From assembly GCF_905475395.1 (NCBI RefSeq), contig NC_058338.1, positions 95,589,435 through 95,653,434 of the forward strand: DNA of 64,000 nucleotides, in the 5' to 3' direction. The first letter of the stretch is position 1; every line of letters starts with the position of its first letter. Positions 32,170 to 44,151 of the stretch are shown here, in pieces. Source of the DNA: Chrysoperla carnea (Eukaryota; Arthropoda; Insecta; Neuroptera; Chrysopidae). The notes below the pieces were generated by a model that was not told the DNA's origin, made no database searches, and was given only the letters and a program-made list of their open reading frames with translations. A program made the translations under genes and the position numbers.

Positions 32170-32187
32170 AATAAATACTGCTTTATT
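32170..32187. terminator. Overlapping candidate polyadenylation signals of RBM22 (+) and SDHAF2 (-)
   Basis: AATAAA on the plus strand at 32170-32175 lies about 415 nt after the RBM22 stop. AATAAA on the minus strand at 32182-32187 lies about 72 nt after the SDHAF2 stop. The two convergent transcripts would end within or across the same few bases. Confidence 0.45.
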
Positions 32188-32258
32188 GTTTTTTACTAAA
32201 TTTTACATTTTTAATAACAGATTATCTGTTTTTTCTATACAGATTATTTGTTGGTTTT

Positions 32259-33972
32259 CTAAGAAAGATCTGGTTGTCTTTTAGGGGAAATTTGTGCAAA
32301 ACTTTTCACATGCTCTTTTAATAAATTCATTATTTCACTTTCAAATTCTTTTGGTGTCTCTTTTGCATCAGTCGCCCAATAATATATTTCCCAATCGTTC
32401 GATGGTTGATTAATCAATCTTTAAATGAAAAAAACGATAATTCAGTAAAAAAACGAAAGTAAGCTTACTATAAGATTATCAGTCTCATCAAGTTAGGTGA
32501 AATTTATTGAAGTTTTGGAGGTAGCAATGCCAAGGCACCTATGCCAAGGTTTAGCTTTTTGGAATAAAAATTTTTATATGCGCAGAAAAAAGAAAGACAA
32601 CTCGAAAACTAGACATTTTAGATCAGTTCAAATTTAGCGGGCATAAAATTTCCGATGGATTTGTTTACAAAAAACTTTTTCTTATCTTTCATATTTTCTG
32701 AAAAATCCATATCTATGTACAATTTTCCGTGTTTTTGTGTAGTTTTTTAAATTTTACTTAAAAATTGTGCATTTTAGGAACAAAATTCTTTGAATAAAAG
32801 TTGTTAAGCATAAAATTTTCAATCGATCTGTTTAATTTGATTATTCTCAATCTTTAGTATTTTCGGAAAAATCGATATTTAAATAAAATTTTCCGCTGTT
32901 TTTTAGAATTTATTCAAAAAAATGCATTTTATGGAAAAAACACTCCAGACAAAAGTTGTAGAACGTAAAATTTTCAATCGATTTGTAAATACAGTTTTTT
33001 TTCCAGTCTTTAATTTTCACCACCAGAGAGCGGAAAATAAATATAAGTATGTATGCCTTGTATATATTTGTTTAAACATCAATTTTTCTGAAAATGCAAA
33101 GGTTTGGGAACAATTAAACTATACAGATCGGTTGGAAGTATTTTTAACCTAAAATGCAGTTTTTAAGAAAAATTAAAAAGAAAAAGGTATACAAAAAAAA
33201 AAAACACGGAATTTGTACATTGATGTGGATTTTTCAGAAAATATGGAAGAAAAACAAAGTTTATATACACAAATCGATCGAAAATTTTACGTCCGATAAC
33301 TTTGGACTGATCTTTTTTCTCTAAATTGCATAGTTTACGAGTAAATGGCAAAAATTTTTGAAAAATCGTTGATTTTTTCGAGACCTCCATTTCTTTTTTC
33401 TGCGAAAATGAAAGTTTTTAATCTACAGGTAAAATCTAACTTGATGGGACTATATTACATAACTTAAATACTTACTTATCGTAAACAATAACCTGGTCTT
33501 CGGTCATTGATTTTAGGTACTTGTCAGCAAAAGTACTCAACAGTAATCCATTTTCCAACATTCCTCTTTTACGTGATTGATACAGCAATCTAAAAAAAAA
33601 AATAGAAAATTTAATTTAACTTATAGACAAGGGATGCAATAATAAATTTAAGATAAGCCGAATTAATTATAAAAATGAATACAAACCTAGCCTTTTTTGT
33701 TGCCAAAGGCTCATCAGAACGTGGTATATAAGGAGGAATTATAATTGATGGATCATCGTCACGATCAATTATTCTGTCATCAGTACAATTCACGCTTGTT
33801 GTGACAATTTGTCGTAAACAATTTCGATAAAATTGATCCTAAAAATTGTGTATTTAATTAATATCCAAAAAGAGGATGCTTATATTTGAAAAACATTCAA
33901 ATTACTTACATTTCTCATTCGTAGACAAGAAGATGATGATCTTAAAATATTTAATAATTTTAAATTCGACAT
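32259..33972 (-). CDS. SDHAF2: Succinate dehydrogenase assembly factor 2, mitochondrial, 4 exons
   Basis: Matrix protein needed for covalent attachment of FAD to the flavoprotein subunit of succinate dehydrogenase (complex II). Minus-strand exons in transcript order are 33972-33910, 33838-33687, 33589-33476 and 32418-32259, giving 162 residues. The first 35 or so residues are Arg/Ser/Leu-rich with almost no acidic residues, like a mitochondrial presequence. The core reads [20 protein letters not shown], then [20 protein letters not shown], matching the conserved SDH5/SdhE signature (RGM-E and DWDIY-WATG-like motifs). Length fits the family. Intron 3 (32419-33475) contains a transposon-like repeat at 32481-33451. 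Upstream, POLR3C is transcribed divergently about 1.36 kb away. Confidence 0.93.
32481..33451. mobile_element. Repeat family E element in SDHAF2 intron
   Basis: Ends are 16-bp near-perfect inverted repeats (AGTCTCATCAAGTTAG and its inverse with one mismatch). The interior is built from repeated modules containing AAAATGCATTTTA-GGAAAA, GTTGTAGAACGTAAAATTTT and CAATCGAT. The same modules fill 58.5-59.5 kb. Confidence 0.65.
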
Positions 33973-35331
33973 GTTTGTTATTATGTAATTAGTTTGTAAA
34001 TAAATAGCAATTCACGAATATTTTTGACATTTGAAGTTAGGTTTAACTTGACAACAAAAAAATATTCAGGTCCGTATTAAAACAATTTAAGATCAATGCT
34101 AAACATACATCTATCACAAAATATAAAACTGTTAGCATTAAACGCTTGAAATGGATGTGGGCAGAACACGTTGCCAGATTATAAGACGATCGATGGACGT
34201 TAAAAAGTTCTGTATGGACATTTTAGCAACACAAGGAATTGAGGGAGTAAAACATAGAAGAGAAAGGATCAGTATAACAATCTGCGAAAATTTTTAAGGG
34301 AGGCTTATGCCCAAAAATTACTCTTTATTATTGTTATGATCATATTGACTGTAATAATCAACGAGGTATGAGAGCTGGCTACGTTTTCGAGAGTTTATTT
34401 TTGGATGATTTCAAGTATTTCTTTCCTTATTGAAATAAGTAAGAGGTGAAGTATATACAGATCTTGCATCTCAGAGCCGTTTGGGTTAATTAACGATAGA
34501 TTCGCGCTAGTAAAGCAACCAAATTTCTGTTGGGCAAGTTAAAATTACGTTCTTTAAATATAAAGCTAAATCATTTTAAAATTAAAACCATATTAAAATG
34601 ATTTAAATAAGTTTTTTTTTTATTATTAGATAAATATCTCGCATGGTATTAGCGACGGTAAAAGTATCTGATAATTATAATTGATATTGCTAAAAGAACA
34701 CAATAAAATAATTGGATACAAATTTTCTTAAACAGTCTTGATAATAACTTTTTCGTGACGTTTCTATCTACTAGCTGTGATACTAAACCTTTTTGTTGTC
34801 GGAGAAGTCTTATAAAAACAACAAAGGACAAAGGTTCACAGCTCCAGTTCAGAATAAGATTAATTCAGCGAGACTAGACTATAATTTATCACTCGGAGCA
34901 TGAGATTTAGCAAAGTTGGATTTTTATAGATCATGAGGCTTAAGATGCACTCATTCAGATGGAGCGTCAAATTAAGGTTCCATCTAGCTGGAAAAATAGA
35001 CTAAACCGTCCACGTAACCTAATTTGACACTCAAACTCAGCGCCAATCGTCAGCATGAAAACACACCTTTATGCCAACAAGCCCGCAATCATTCCCACAT
35101 TTTGACAAACGTTTAATTCAAACCTAAAATACTTTTTGAATAATTTTAGGACACCATTACACATTGATAGTTTTTAGGGATTGAAGATGCAATTCTAAAA
35201 GCCCCACCCCTGTCTACGTGCTTATCAATTAATGGTAAGCAATCTAAATTTAGTAGAGTCGTCTCTGAAAGTAGACCGGCATGAATCTGTGTGGCGGCGT
35301 GTTTATTTTGTAGAAATAACCTATAAAAAAA
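33973..35331. other. Divergent intergenic region between SDHAF2 and POLR3C
   Basis: Should hold both promoters. It contains a LINE relic at 34138-34320, a repeat fragment at 34940-35060, and no other supportable gene. Confidence 0.45.
34138..34320 (+). pseudogene. LINE ORF2 C-terminal relic
   Basis: The plus strand reads RLKWMWAEHVARL, then a stop, then DDRWT. This is the LKW-WAGHV-RM-DDRW motif from the C-terminus of RTE-like LINE polyproteins. The trailing GGGAGGCTTATGCCCAAAAA resembles their usual 3' end. Stops and indels show it is dead. Confidence 0.65.
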
Positions 35332-38300
35332 ATGTCCACACAATTGGGTACATTAATTTCTTGTATTTTAGCCGAATATTTTGGTGAAACAATTGAAAAA
35401 ATTGGATCATTCTTGTACACATGGGGTCCAAATCCTTTAGCTTTAATATCCAAAAATACGAGTGTACCAATTGAAAAAGTTAGTATGATAGTATTCCTTT
35501 ATCCTTGATGAAATAAATCATTTCTACTTTAAAATAATTTCTATTTCCAGACGAAAATATCATTATGTTTTTTAATTAAATACGGTCTTGTTAACTTTGA
35601 ACCAGGACGAACACCTAGTACAGCCAATTATTATTTAATTCATGAAAAATTATTGCATTTATTGAGATATTCGAGGTAAGTACAAAATAGACGGAATTTA
35701 CGTTCGTTTTAGAAACTTTCAAATTATTTTTGTTTATGAAATTTACAAATTTTAAAAAACTCCCGACAAATGCGGTTTATTTAATTGTAGCCCTCTCCAA
35801 ACTAATCCAATTTTCTGGAAACATATCTGAAAATACTCTCCATTTAATTACCTTTCAAAAAAAATCGGTTCATCCGCTTAGGATCTACGGTTCCCAGACT
35901 GACTGTCAAACGTATAACACCCCTCTTTTATGATTGGGAGCTTAAAATGAAAGTATAAATGCTGTATATTAAGCATTTTGAGCCTAAAAGCTAAAATATT
36001 AACCGTGACCGTTATTTTTAGGGTACGTAGGCAGTTAAAGAAAATTGTCATCATCTGTTCGCGGGGTCTCGCGTGTGGCTTGGCACCCATTAATGCGCAG
36101 TGTATCTATTACTTATCCTATTACTTATTGCCTAAACTATCAGAATCCAAGATTATAATTTCGGGCTAAAATTAGTGCTTCAACTTACGAACACAATTTT
36201 AATCCGAGGCAACAGCGGCGACCCCCATTCATGTGCCGCGATCAAAAAAATACATTAAATTTCACCCATAAAAAAATTAAATATAATTAAAATCCGTCAA
36301 TTGTTATCACTTAATTTGAAAGGAGACAATTCTTCGTCTCAAAACTTTTCTAGGGGACATTAGAACGAGGTATTAAAAAATGGGACAGCTTCGTTAAAAA
36401 CGGGACGAACGATACATTAAATATTTCCCATACTTCGAGAAAGTAATTTCCATGAAAGAGAAGACAAGCTTAGATTTTTTGACAGTAGACAAGGCAATTT
36501 GTTGGGGCCCCTAGACGATGTGAAAATCAGACAGTGTCTTGTTTCTTTTAGTCTTCGTAAATCAACCGAGCGCCTCCTTGTGCGTCGCACTTTAAAAAAT
36601 TATTTTTTAGTCTTCATAAATCAACTTGGTGCGCGGTCTTTCTCTTAAAAATTTGCCTCTTATCCTTTTTCTTTCAGTCGTCGTAAAACAATTAGGTGCC
36701 TTCTTGCGCGGAGTCCTTTTCAAAAAAAAATTGTATTTTTAACCTTCGTAAATCAACTTGTCGACTCTTCTCATAAAAATTTGTTTCTCCCTTTTTTCTT
36801 TTAGTCTTCGTAAACCAACTTTGCGCCCCCTTCTGTGTGGCCTTTTTCACAAAAATTTATTTTTTAGTCTTCGTAAAACAACTCAGCACCCCTTCTCATA
36901 TAAATTTATATTTTTGTCTTTTAATCCGCCTAATGGTTAATCCGTCACTGTTTTTGGGGTATAATTTGAATTTGGGTTAAAATTTTAGGTATATTGCAAT
37001 TATAAAAAAGAAATATGGTAACATAGCCGAAGTAACTCTCGAAAATATTCTCTGTCATGGTATTGTTCGAGCATCGGATACAATTTTAGCGATTGCAAAG
37101 CGATTACAACAGCAGAACGATGAAGAAGAAACTGTCGATTTATCACGATTACGTGATATGTTTTTTACATTTATCGCAAATCAATACATAATGCGTGTAC
37201 CTTCCCCGATTTCGGATAATGAAAAAATACCAACACTGAAAATCTCTGAGCGTGATTTATATTTAGCGCCTGAGATTGATATTAAACTATTATCGGAAAT
37301 ATTTAATGAAACAAATGCTGAGAATAAAAAAGAACATACGAATGATAAGGATGTTTATTGGCGGATAAATTTTGATCGATTTCATCAAGATTTCCGTGAT
37401 GCTACACTTATATCGGCCGTTAAACGACGTACAGATGAAAATGGCGGTGAATTAATGGCGATTTTATTGAAATTAATGTATATACGAACGGAACCATGGG
37501 CGGATATTTCGAATCCGATACCGGTCAGTGAAATTAAGGATGTTTTACGAAATCAAAATACAAATCCAAATTTATTGCTGTATTTGGATCAATACTTAAC
37601 TATAATTGGTAAGATTATTGTTTTTTTTTCGTTTTAAAATATAATATACCGAAATAACTCGGTCGAAACAACTCCGGTTAAATTACTCAGTAAAACAACG
37701 ACTCAATACAAAAAGAATTCCCGCAAAAGTTTCTTAGTTTGGATACAGACATTGGGTTGGGAAAATCATTTGAGACCCCATTAAAGGCATGACACACCCG
37801 TGGATCAGAGAGAGAACGAAATCACAGGGTACTGCAAGGGCAAGGGGATGTTGTTTTTATACCGAATTTTTGTGATCAGAGTTGTTTTGGCAACGAGTTG
37901 CTTCTATCAGAGTGTTTGTTAATGACCGAATTGTTTGAGCCAGAGTTATTAAATATCGACTATTCATTACGTTTCCCAATTTTTGGGGATATGCTTAGTT
38001 CTGGGTCCATCATGCCATTGAACAACAAATTTCTGAGATTTTGACTGAAGAAATTCCTCCGGGATCATCCCTTGAATTTGATTTTAGTCGTTTTTTAAAT
38101 TTAGAGTATTTTTGATCCTAAAAATACAAAAGTCGAATTCAATTAACGATTGTATCTACAGTTTTTGAGTTCAGGGTCTTCTTAAACATATTGAGCGGCA
38201 GGGTGCGTGCATGAGGGAGCGGGTTTTTTTTTTGTCTTCGTGAAGGAACTTGTTACGACCTTTCCTCCTTGTGGCGTACTTTTATACAAATTTGTATTTT

Positions 38301-40552
38301 CATCCCTGTTTTTTTCAGTCTTTGTAAGCATAAGTAAGTATAACATGGTAAGCTAGCGCCCTCAAAGCCCCGCACCCGGTTGCCACACACCCCTTGTACT
38401 CCCGATTATAGACGTGCCTGTTTGAGTTAAGGGCCTAATTTCGAGTTGAATATCTGTTTTTGGGTCCTAATTATTCTAAATAAGTCTAAAGAGTCTAAAA
38501 TTTGGTTTCTTTTGCGATTAAACGATAAAAAAAATTGATAGAATCGAAAAAATCACAAACAAAAATTTTGAAATTTGGCATCGAAATTTTTCAGAAAATG
38601 ATCCATGTAAATTTCTAATGAAAATTGGTGAAACTGGTGGCGGTCAATATGTGATTAATTTAAAAGAAACATTCATACAACTGGCATGGGCCACCGTTGA
38701 AAATATAATCGCTGAAAAATATGGCTCACATGCGGCACGAATATTTCGTTTAGTACGTTCGAAAAAATTTATCGAAGCCGATCATATACCACAGCTTTCA
38801 ATGATGCAAATTAAAGATGCGAAACGTTTAACGTATTTACTGCTCGAAGAGAATTTATTACAGATGCGTGAATTACGTAAAGTACAAACGAATAATTCGG
38901 GACCAATTAAAACATTTATATTATTTCATATAAATTTTGATCAAGTTGCTCGAATGATTTTGGATATTAGCTATAAATGTATGTATAATTTAAAAGTACG
39001 ACGAAAACATTTTGTGACAATTAATAAACCGATTATCGATAAGAAACATCGAGCGGACGCTATCGAATTGGATTTAAAATCGAAAGTTCCTGAAGATGAA
39101 TTGGAGGAAATTGTAAGTTTCATCTTATTATTTTTAATTATGTACGAGCGCCAGAGCAATTTTGAATAAAAGCCTTGAATTTTTTTTATATGAAGTTAAA
39201 CTAAGTCTAAATCAATTCTGAAAATTTAAGGGGGGTTGCCTTGATTATTTAAATGTTTTCATAGATTTCTCCAAAATCAGTCGGTGGAAATTAAAAAAAA
39301 AAAAAACTATTTAAATTAAAGTTAAAACCTTAATAAATTATTGAAAACAAAAAACCCGTGGTATCCGACTATTTAAGGATGCATGAGCACGGTAGTGGGG
39401 ACACAAATTTAAAAAAAAATATTTTTTCAATTTGATGGTGAGTTATGTTATAACTTGACGATATAAGATGAAAAGTAAGAATAAAATTTTTCGATATCTG
39501 GATTAATTTTCAAAATATTGAACATTTTCTTTAATTATTTAGCTATCGATATTTCGTAAACCAAGACCGATATCGAAAAATTTTATTCTTATTTTTCGTC
39601 TACATTCATGAAACTATAACAAAATTCATCCAAGTTGAAAATAAAGTACAAATATTTTCAAGCACGAGTCTAAAGTTGCTTTGGCGCTCGTACTACCTTA
39701 AATTGTTGCAAGTTTAAAAAAAAAATCGACCGTAATTAAGAAATAGAGGATTTTCCAAAATTAGCGCAAGAAGTTTAATAATAATTAGAGGAAAATCGCA
39801 AATGGGTCCCTAGCACCTAGACCAAGGGGTCGCCTGTACCCTCCTTGAGAACAAACTATCATCCGAAGACCAAGAGTCTCCGGGTAAGACATGTTATTTT
39901 AAGCAGCAATATAGGATTCTGCCGAGACCAGACGCCATGTAGAAAACTCACAGCTTCTCCACCAGGATTTATGGATGCATGGTTTCGCGCCCAAATATTG
40001 TTAACTTGACTCCCTGCAGGTGCAAATAACAGGTATGGAGGTTTCCTAAATAAAGGTTTCCTCCAAGTTTAATGAAGGTGCTAGGGACCCATTTGCGGTA
40101 TCCTTCTTATGTATTATTATTGCTATTTGATGAAGCTAAATCAATATTTCCAACTTAGTTTGCAGGAAAATTGCGAGCTACCAAACCTTAATTATTTTTT
40201 GAACCTTACTCGACAGTGAAAACACGTTGTTTTTTCGTGTAGCCCTCCATTATTAAAAATGCTTAACTCTCAGCTCGCACGCTGTCTTTGCTTTTCATTA
40301 CCAACATTTAACCTTAAAAATGACGGGCGTAGCATTCAATTTTTGCGTTAATTTTGGGATACCTTATGCTATATAATTTGTTAAAATTTGTATTTTTTTG
40401 AATTTTAGTTATCGGAGTTAATAACACCTGCTGAAAGAGATATTTTAGGAAAAATTGGTACAACGATTAAAAAACTAAATGCATCGGCGCTCAATTTAGA
40501 TGATACTATTTTTTTGTTACAGTTGTATATGTTGTACACAGCCAAAGAATAA
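35332..40552 (+). CDS. POLR3C: DNA-directed RNA polymerase III subunit RPC3, 5 exons
   Basis: Nuclear subunit of the RPC3/RPC6/RPC7 subcomplex that helps RNA polymerase III open promoters and initiate tRNA and 5S transcription. Exons are 35332-35478, 35551-35675, 36989-37608, 38595-39112 and 40409-40552. All phases match, giving 517 residues (human about 534). Family-matching stretches include AEYFGETIEKIG near the N-terminus (winged-helix region), VYWRINFDRFHQDFRDATLI, LDQYLTIIENDPCKFL, GGGQYVINL and ARIFRLVRSKKFIEADHIPQ. A C-terminal helix runs to LDDTIFLLQLYMLYTAKE. No defect was seen. Introns 2-4 are loaded with repeats: a 73-bp minisatellite and two inverted-repeat elements. Confidence 0.96.
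36535..36920 (+). repeat. Degenerate minisatellite of about 73 bp in POLR3C intron 2
   Basis: About five to six units with the core TTTTTAGTCTTCGTAAATCA then ACTTGG-GC-CCTTCT and CACAAAAATTTATTTTT. A lone related unit occurs in intron 3 at about 38227-38300. Confidence 0.75.
39142..39693. mobile_element. Repeat family B element in POLR3C intron 4
   Basis: The ends form a 22-bp inverted repeat (GTACGAGCGCCAGAGCAATT and its inverse). The interior contains repeated inverse pairs such as AAAATTTTTCGATATC. It starts only 30 bp after the exon 4 splice donor. Related copies are at 19201-20360 (interrupted) and 43575-43820 (partial). Confidence 0.75.
39797..40097. mobile_element. Small MITE in POLR3C intron 4
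   Basis: Inverted ends CGCAAATGGGTCCCTAGCAC and its mirror enclose about 300 bp. A single related end, GGTGCTATGGACCCATTTTT, occurs at about 48868. Confidence 0.65.
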
Positions 40553-40727
40553 AATTTTTTTACCATAAATTTAATCCGACTTTAATTTGCCCATCACTTT
40601 TTCTCATTAAAAGATGCTTTTTATGGAAATGGGATTTATAATTTAGGCTGAGATTTTTATATAAAAAAAAAAAAATCGTCTGGTTTTTTTAATGCGATAA
40701 TAAGGAGAAAATAGTCCTATAAAATTA

Positions 40728-40733
40728 AATAAA
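40728..40733 (+). terminator. Candidate polyadenylation signal of POLR3C
   Basis: An AATAAA hexamer 176 nt after the stop codon. Confidence 0.45.
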
Positions 40734-42168
40734 ACATCATGGTAATAAAGAAAAAATTAATGCATCTTTGAAATTTTCCACGTTTGCTTATTAGGTTTAT
40801 TAGGATGTAAACACTGCGTAAAAAAAGTCTACCATTATTTTTGTTTAGGGGGGAGGGTATGTTAATCAATTTTTACAAATTACAATAAAACTATGCATTA
40901 AATTAAAAAAAATTAATTAAATAGTATTTGAACTGAAATATTTGTGCACATTTGCGTTTTTTTTCTACTTTCTAGCTTTAAAATTGACCGAGATATGTCA
41001 ATTTTAATATGGAATTTTTTTGCTCATTCAATCAAATGAAAAAGTATCCATCTTGTAAACCGTTAGAGATACAACAAGATTAAATGTAAAAGTTATTCTT
41101 TATAAAAAATTTAGCAACTTTTGTTTGAAACATTTTTTCGTTAACATCACTGTTAACCCGTGAGGGTGCAAATTAGGCGTAAATTGTATAGTATGTATTA
41201 TATGGGGATATAAGTTATGTATGTGACATGTATGTATGTTTAATGTGATAGAGTAATCAACACTGTATATGTATGGTATTTCAACAATTAACTCAGTCAA
41301 CTGTTTATTTCCACTTGTTTTTTTTTTAATTTAAATTTTCAGAATTGATTTAGACTTACAATTAGTCCAACTTCAAATTTTTTATAAGGAACATTTCATT
41401 TGAATCATTCTTTCGTAAACATTACTATTTACCCGTGAGGACGCAACTTAGGAAAGAACTTGGGTGTCCATTTTCTTCAAAACTATAAAAAAAAAGTGTG
41501 TTGATTTGTTTTAAGTTAACTTCAACTATTGGTTTTGAAAACATTCTAGAAAAACAAAAAAAAATTCAGAAAATACTCGCGAAGATTTGAGATTTTGCCA
41601 GGCAGATTGGACTAGTTAAGAGTTTTGACTGTAACATATATATTTATCTATTAAAATAACCAAAGAGATTATATAAATTTATTTCATCTCTATGGTAATA
41701 TCAGAACTTTTGAAAATACACTACTGGAATTGTTAACAGAGAGAGAATCACGTCTCAAAGTAGATTGACAAGGATAATAAATACCGAAGCATGGTCATAA
41801 TACGCATGTTTTAATATACAACATAATATCCTGGCGCGTATTTAAAATAAGATTATACCACTTTTAAATAAAATTAAAACAGTATATTTTGTACAAATTA
41901 CCATTTTACCATTTAAAAAATTTTTTTTCATAGAATTAACACACTATTATACTCGTTTGAACGTTAAAACAAAATAAATTTTTATGTGCAGTTGTGATGT
42001 AGCTGATTCTCCGTCAGCTGTTTGAATATTGTATTTTTGCATACTTAGTATACGCTGGGCTCATCTATTTAAAAATATATATGATCTAAGATCAGAACGA
42101 AGCCTGACGTGTTAATTAAAAAGTTTCAATTTTATGTTTGTGAAATTAATTAATAAAAACTTAACAAA
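40734..42168. other. Intergenic region before the C2H2 gene, with two repeats
   Basis: Holds a family A partial copy in reverse orientation (about 41052-41322) and a family D copy (about 41700-42080; GGAATTGTTAACAGAGAGAG, the Helitron empty site). The promoter of the following gene must lie close to the family D copy. Confidence 0.55.
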
Positions 42169-43221
42169 ATGGCAAATAATTCATTTAATAATATAAATAA
42201 TTATTTTTTAATCAAAGAAGAAAATATTAAATTTGAAAATAAGTTACATACATCAGAATTAATTATAAAAAATGAAACATTAAATGAATGTAAAGTTACA
42301 ATGGAAGTTGGACGAATTAAAAAAGAAATATCAGAAAATGAAGAAGACGAATACTGCAATGATATTAATAGTGAAAGTGTTATAAGTGTTAAACATGAAC
42401 CTCTTGTTGAAAATGATAAACAATTGTGTACAATTAATTACGAAAATATTAAACTTGAAAATGAATTACATACAGAAGTGATTATTAAAGATGAAATTTT
42501 AAATGAAAATTCTATTTTAGAATCACATGGGAATCATGCTGGAAGTACAAACCAATCATTTTTGTGTGATATTTGTAATAAAACATTTACCAAAAAACAT
42601 CATTTAGTTAGACATAAACAGATTCATAGTGGTGAAAAACCATTTTCTTGTGATATTTGTAATAAAAGTTTTAGTGATCAACAAAATTTAGTTGCACATA
42701 AACGAATTCATAGTGGAGAAAAACCATTTTCGTGTGATTTTTGTAACAAAAGATTTACTCAACAAGGTGCTTTAGTTTCACATAAACGTATTCACAGTGG
42801 TGAAAAACCATTTTCATGTGATATTTGTAATAAAATATTTGCTCAAAGTAGTAATTTAAATAAACATAAACGAATTCATAGTGGTGAAAAACCGTTTCCA
42901 TGTGATTTTTGTAATAAAACATTTACTCATCGAAGTTCTTTGATTGTACATATGCGGCTTCATAGTGGGGAAAAACCATTTTCATGTGATATGTGTAATA
43001 AAACATTTACTCAACGCACTTCTTTGATTGTACATAAACGGATTCATAGCGGAGAACAATCACTATTTTGTGATATTTGTTATAAAACATTTTCCACATC
43101 ATCTAGTTTAGTTGCACATAAACGAATTCATAGCGGAGAAAAACCATTTGCATGTGAAGTTTGTAATAAAACATTTACTCAGAAAAGTAATTTAGTTACA
43201 CATAAACGAATTCATAGTTGA
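42169..43221 (+). CDS. C2H2 zinc-finger protein, eight fingers, single exon
   Basis: Probable nuclear DNA-binding protein of 350 residues. The first 130 or so residues are Asn/Glu/Ile-rich and contain a rough internal duplication (IKFENKLHTSELIIKNETLN versus IKLENELHTEVIIKDEILNE); no ZAD, BTB or KRAB domain was seen. Eight C-X2-C-X12-H-X3-H fingers follow in tandem, mostly joined by the HSGEKPF linker; the seventh has HSGEQSLF instead. Fingers are highly alike, suggesting recent duplication. The stop replaces what would be the Gly of another SGEK linker, and the frame downstream still reads EKSFSC, so a ninth finger has probably been lost. There is no intron. A specific orthologue is not assigned. 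Confidence 0.88.
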   Translation: MANNSFNNINNYFLIKEENIKFENKLHTSELIIKNETLNECKVTMEVGRIKKEISENEEDEYCNDINSESVISVKHEPLVENDKQLCTINYENIKLENELHTEVIIKDEILNENSILESHGNHAGSTNQSFLCDICNKTFTKKHHLVRHKQIHSGEKPFSCDICNKSFSDQQNLVAHKRIHSGEKPFSCDFCNKRFTQQGALVSHKRIHSGEKPFSCDICNKIFAQSSNLNKHKRIHSGEKPFPCDFCNKTFTHRSSLIVHMRLHSGEKPFSCDMCNKTFTQRTSLIVHKRIHSGEQSLFCDICYKTFSTSSSLVAHKRIHSGEKPFACEVCNKTFTQKSNLVTHKRIHS

Positions 43222-43482
43222 GAAAAATCATTTTCATGCACCGTAAATGTGCTAAAAATAAAAAAATAGTAAACCAACTTTTGTGATATAACTTTCTTCT
43301 CAGTTTGACAAAACTAAAAGGTAAAAAAAGTTCGAATCAGACAGTTAATCTTGGGACACCTTTATAATATTATTTTATATAAAAACTTTAATAAGAAAAT
43401 AAGAATCTCTGTTAATTTGTCTTATGAAAATGTACAATATGATTTTTCATGCAAATTAAAATTTTTTTTTTTGTTATAAACA

Positions 43483-43488
43483 AATAAA
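43483..43488 (+). terminator. Candidate polyadenylation signal of the C2H2 gene
   Basis: An AATAAA hexamer about 260 nt after the stop. Confidence 0.4.
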
Positions 43489-43574
43489 AATGGATATAAA
43501 TTTTAAATTTTGTTTTAATATTTTAAATTTTCTATCCTACCCATATCTTTTCAAATTTAAAAATAGATATTTTC

Positions 43575-43820
43575 AATTTTGATGATAAATTTATATTATT
43601 ACTTGACGATATAAGACGAAAAGTAAGAATTTGATTTTTCGATATCTGGCTTAATTTTCAAAATATTGAAAATTGAAAATTTTGTTTAGTTATTTAGCTT
43701 TCGATATTTCGAAAATCAAGACACATCGAAAAATTTTATTCTTATTTTTCGTCTACATTCATGAAGTTATAACAAAATTCATCATCAAAGTTGAAAATAA
43801 GATAAAAATAATTTCAACCC
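43575..43820 (+). repeat. Repeat family B, partial copy
   Basis: Matches the interior of 39142-39693 (TTGACGATATAAGACGAAAA, TTATTTTTCGTCTACATTCA) but lacks both terminal repeats. Confidence 0.65.
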
Positions 43821-44151
43821 TTAATCTACCCTGCTCTTACATCCCTTATATGGACGGTGACACCATAGACAACTAATTATAATATAGATAGGAAACTTGA
43901 ACTGTTTTTACCATGTGAGTTCCAAAAACTTATCACTCTGTTCAACAGATTTCACTACTGTAGATCAAGTTCTTAATTTATACAGTATAGGCAATGAATA
44001 TTACAAAAACGTTGTATGTATCACATAAACTTTCTAAATTTCTACAATCATTTTGATCATAGTTGCCTGGTCAAATTTGACAGACTAATACAAAAATTTA
44101 TCTGAAATAGTGTCAAATAAAATATTAATTAAAAATTAAATAAATATTAGG

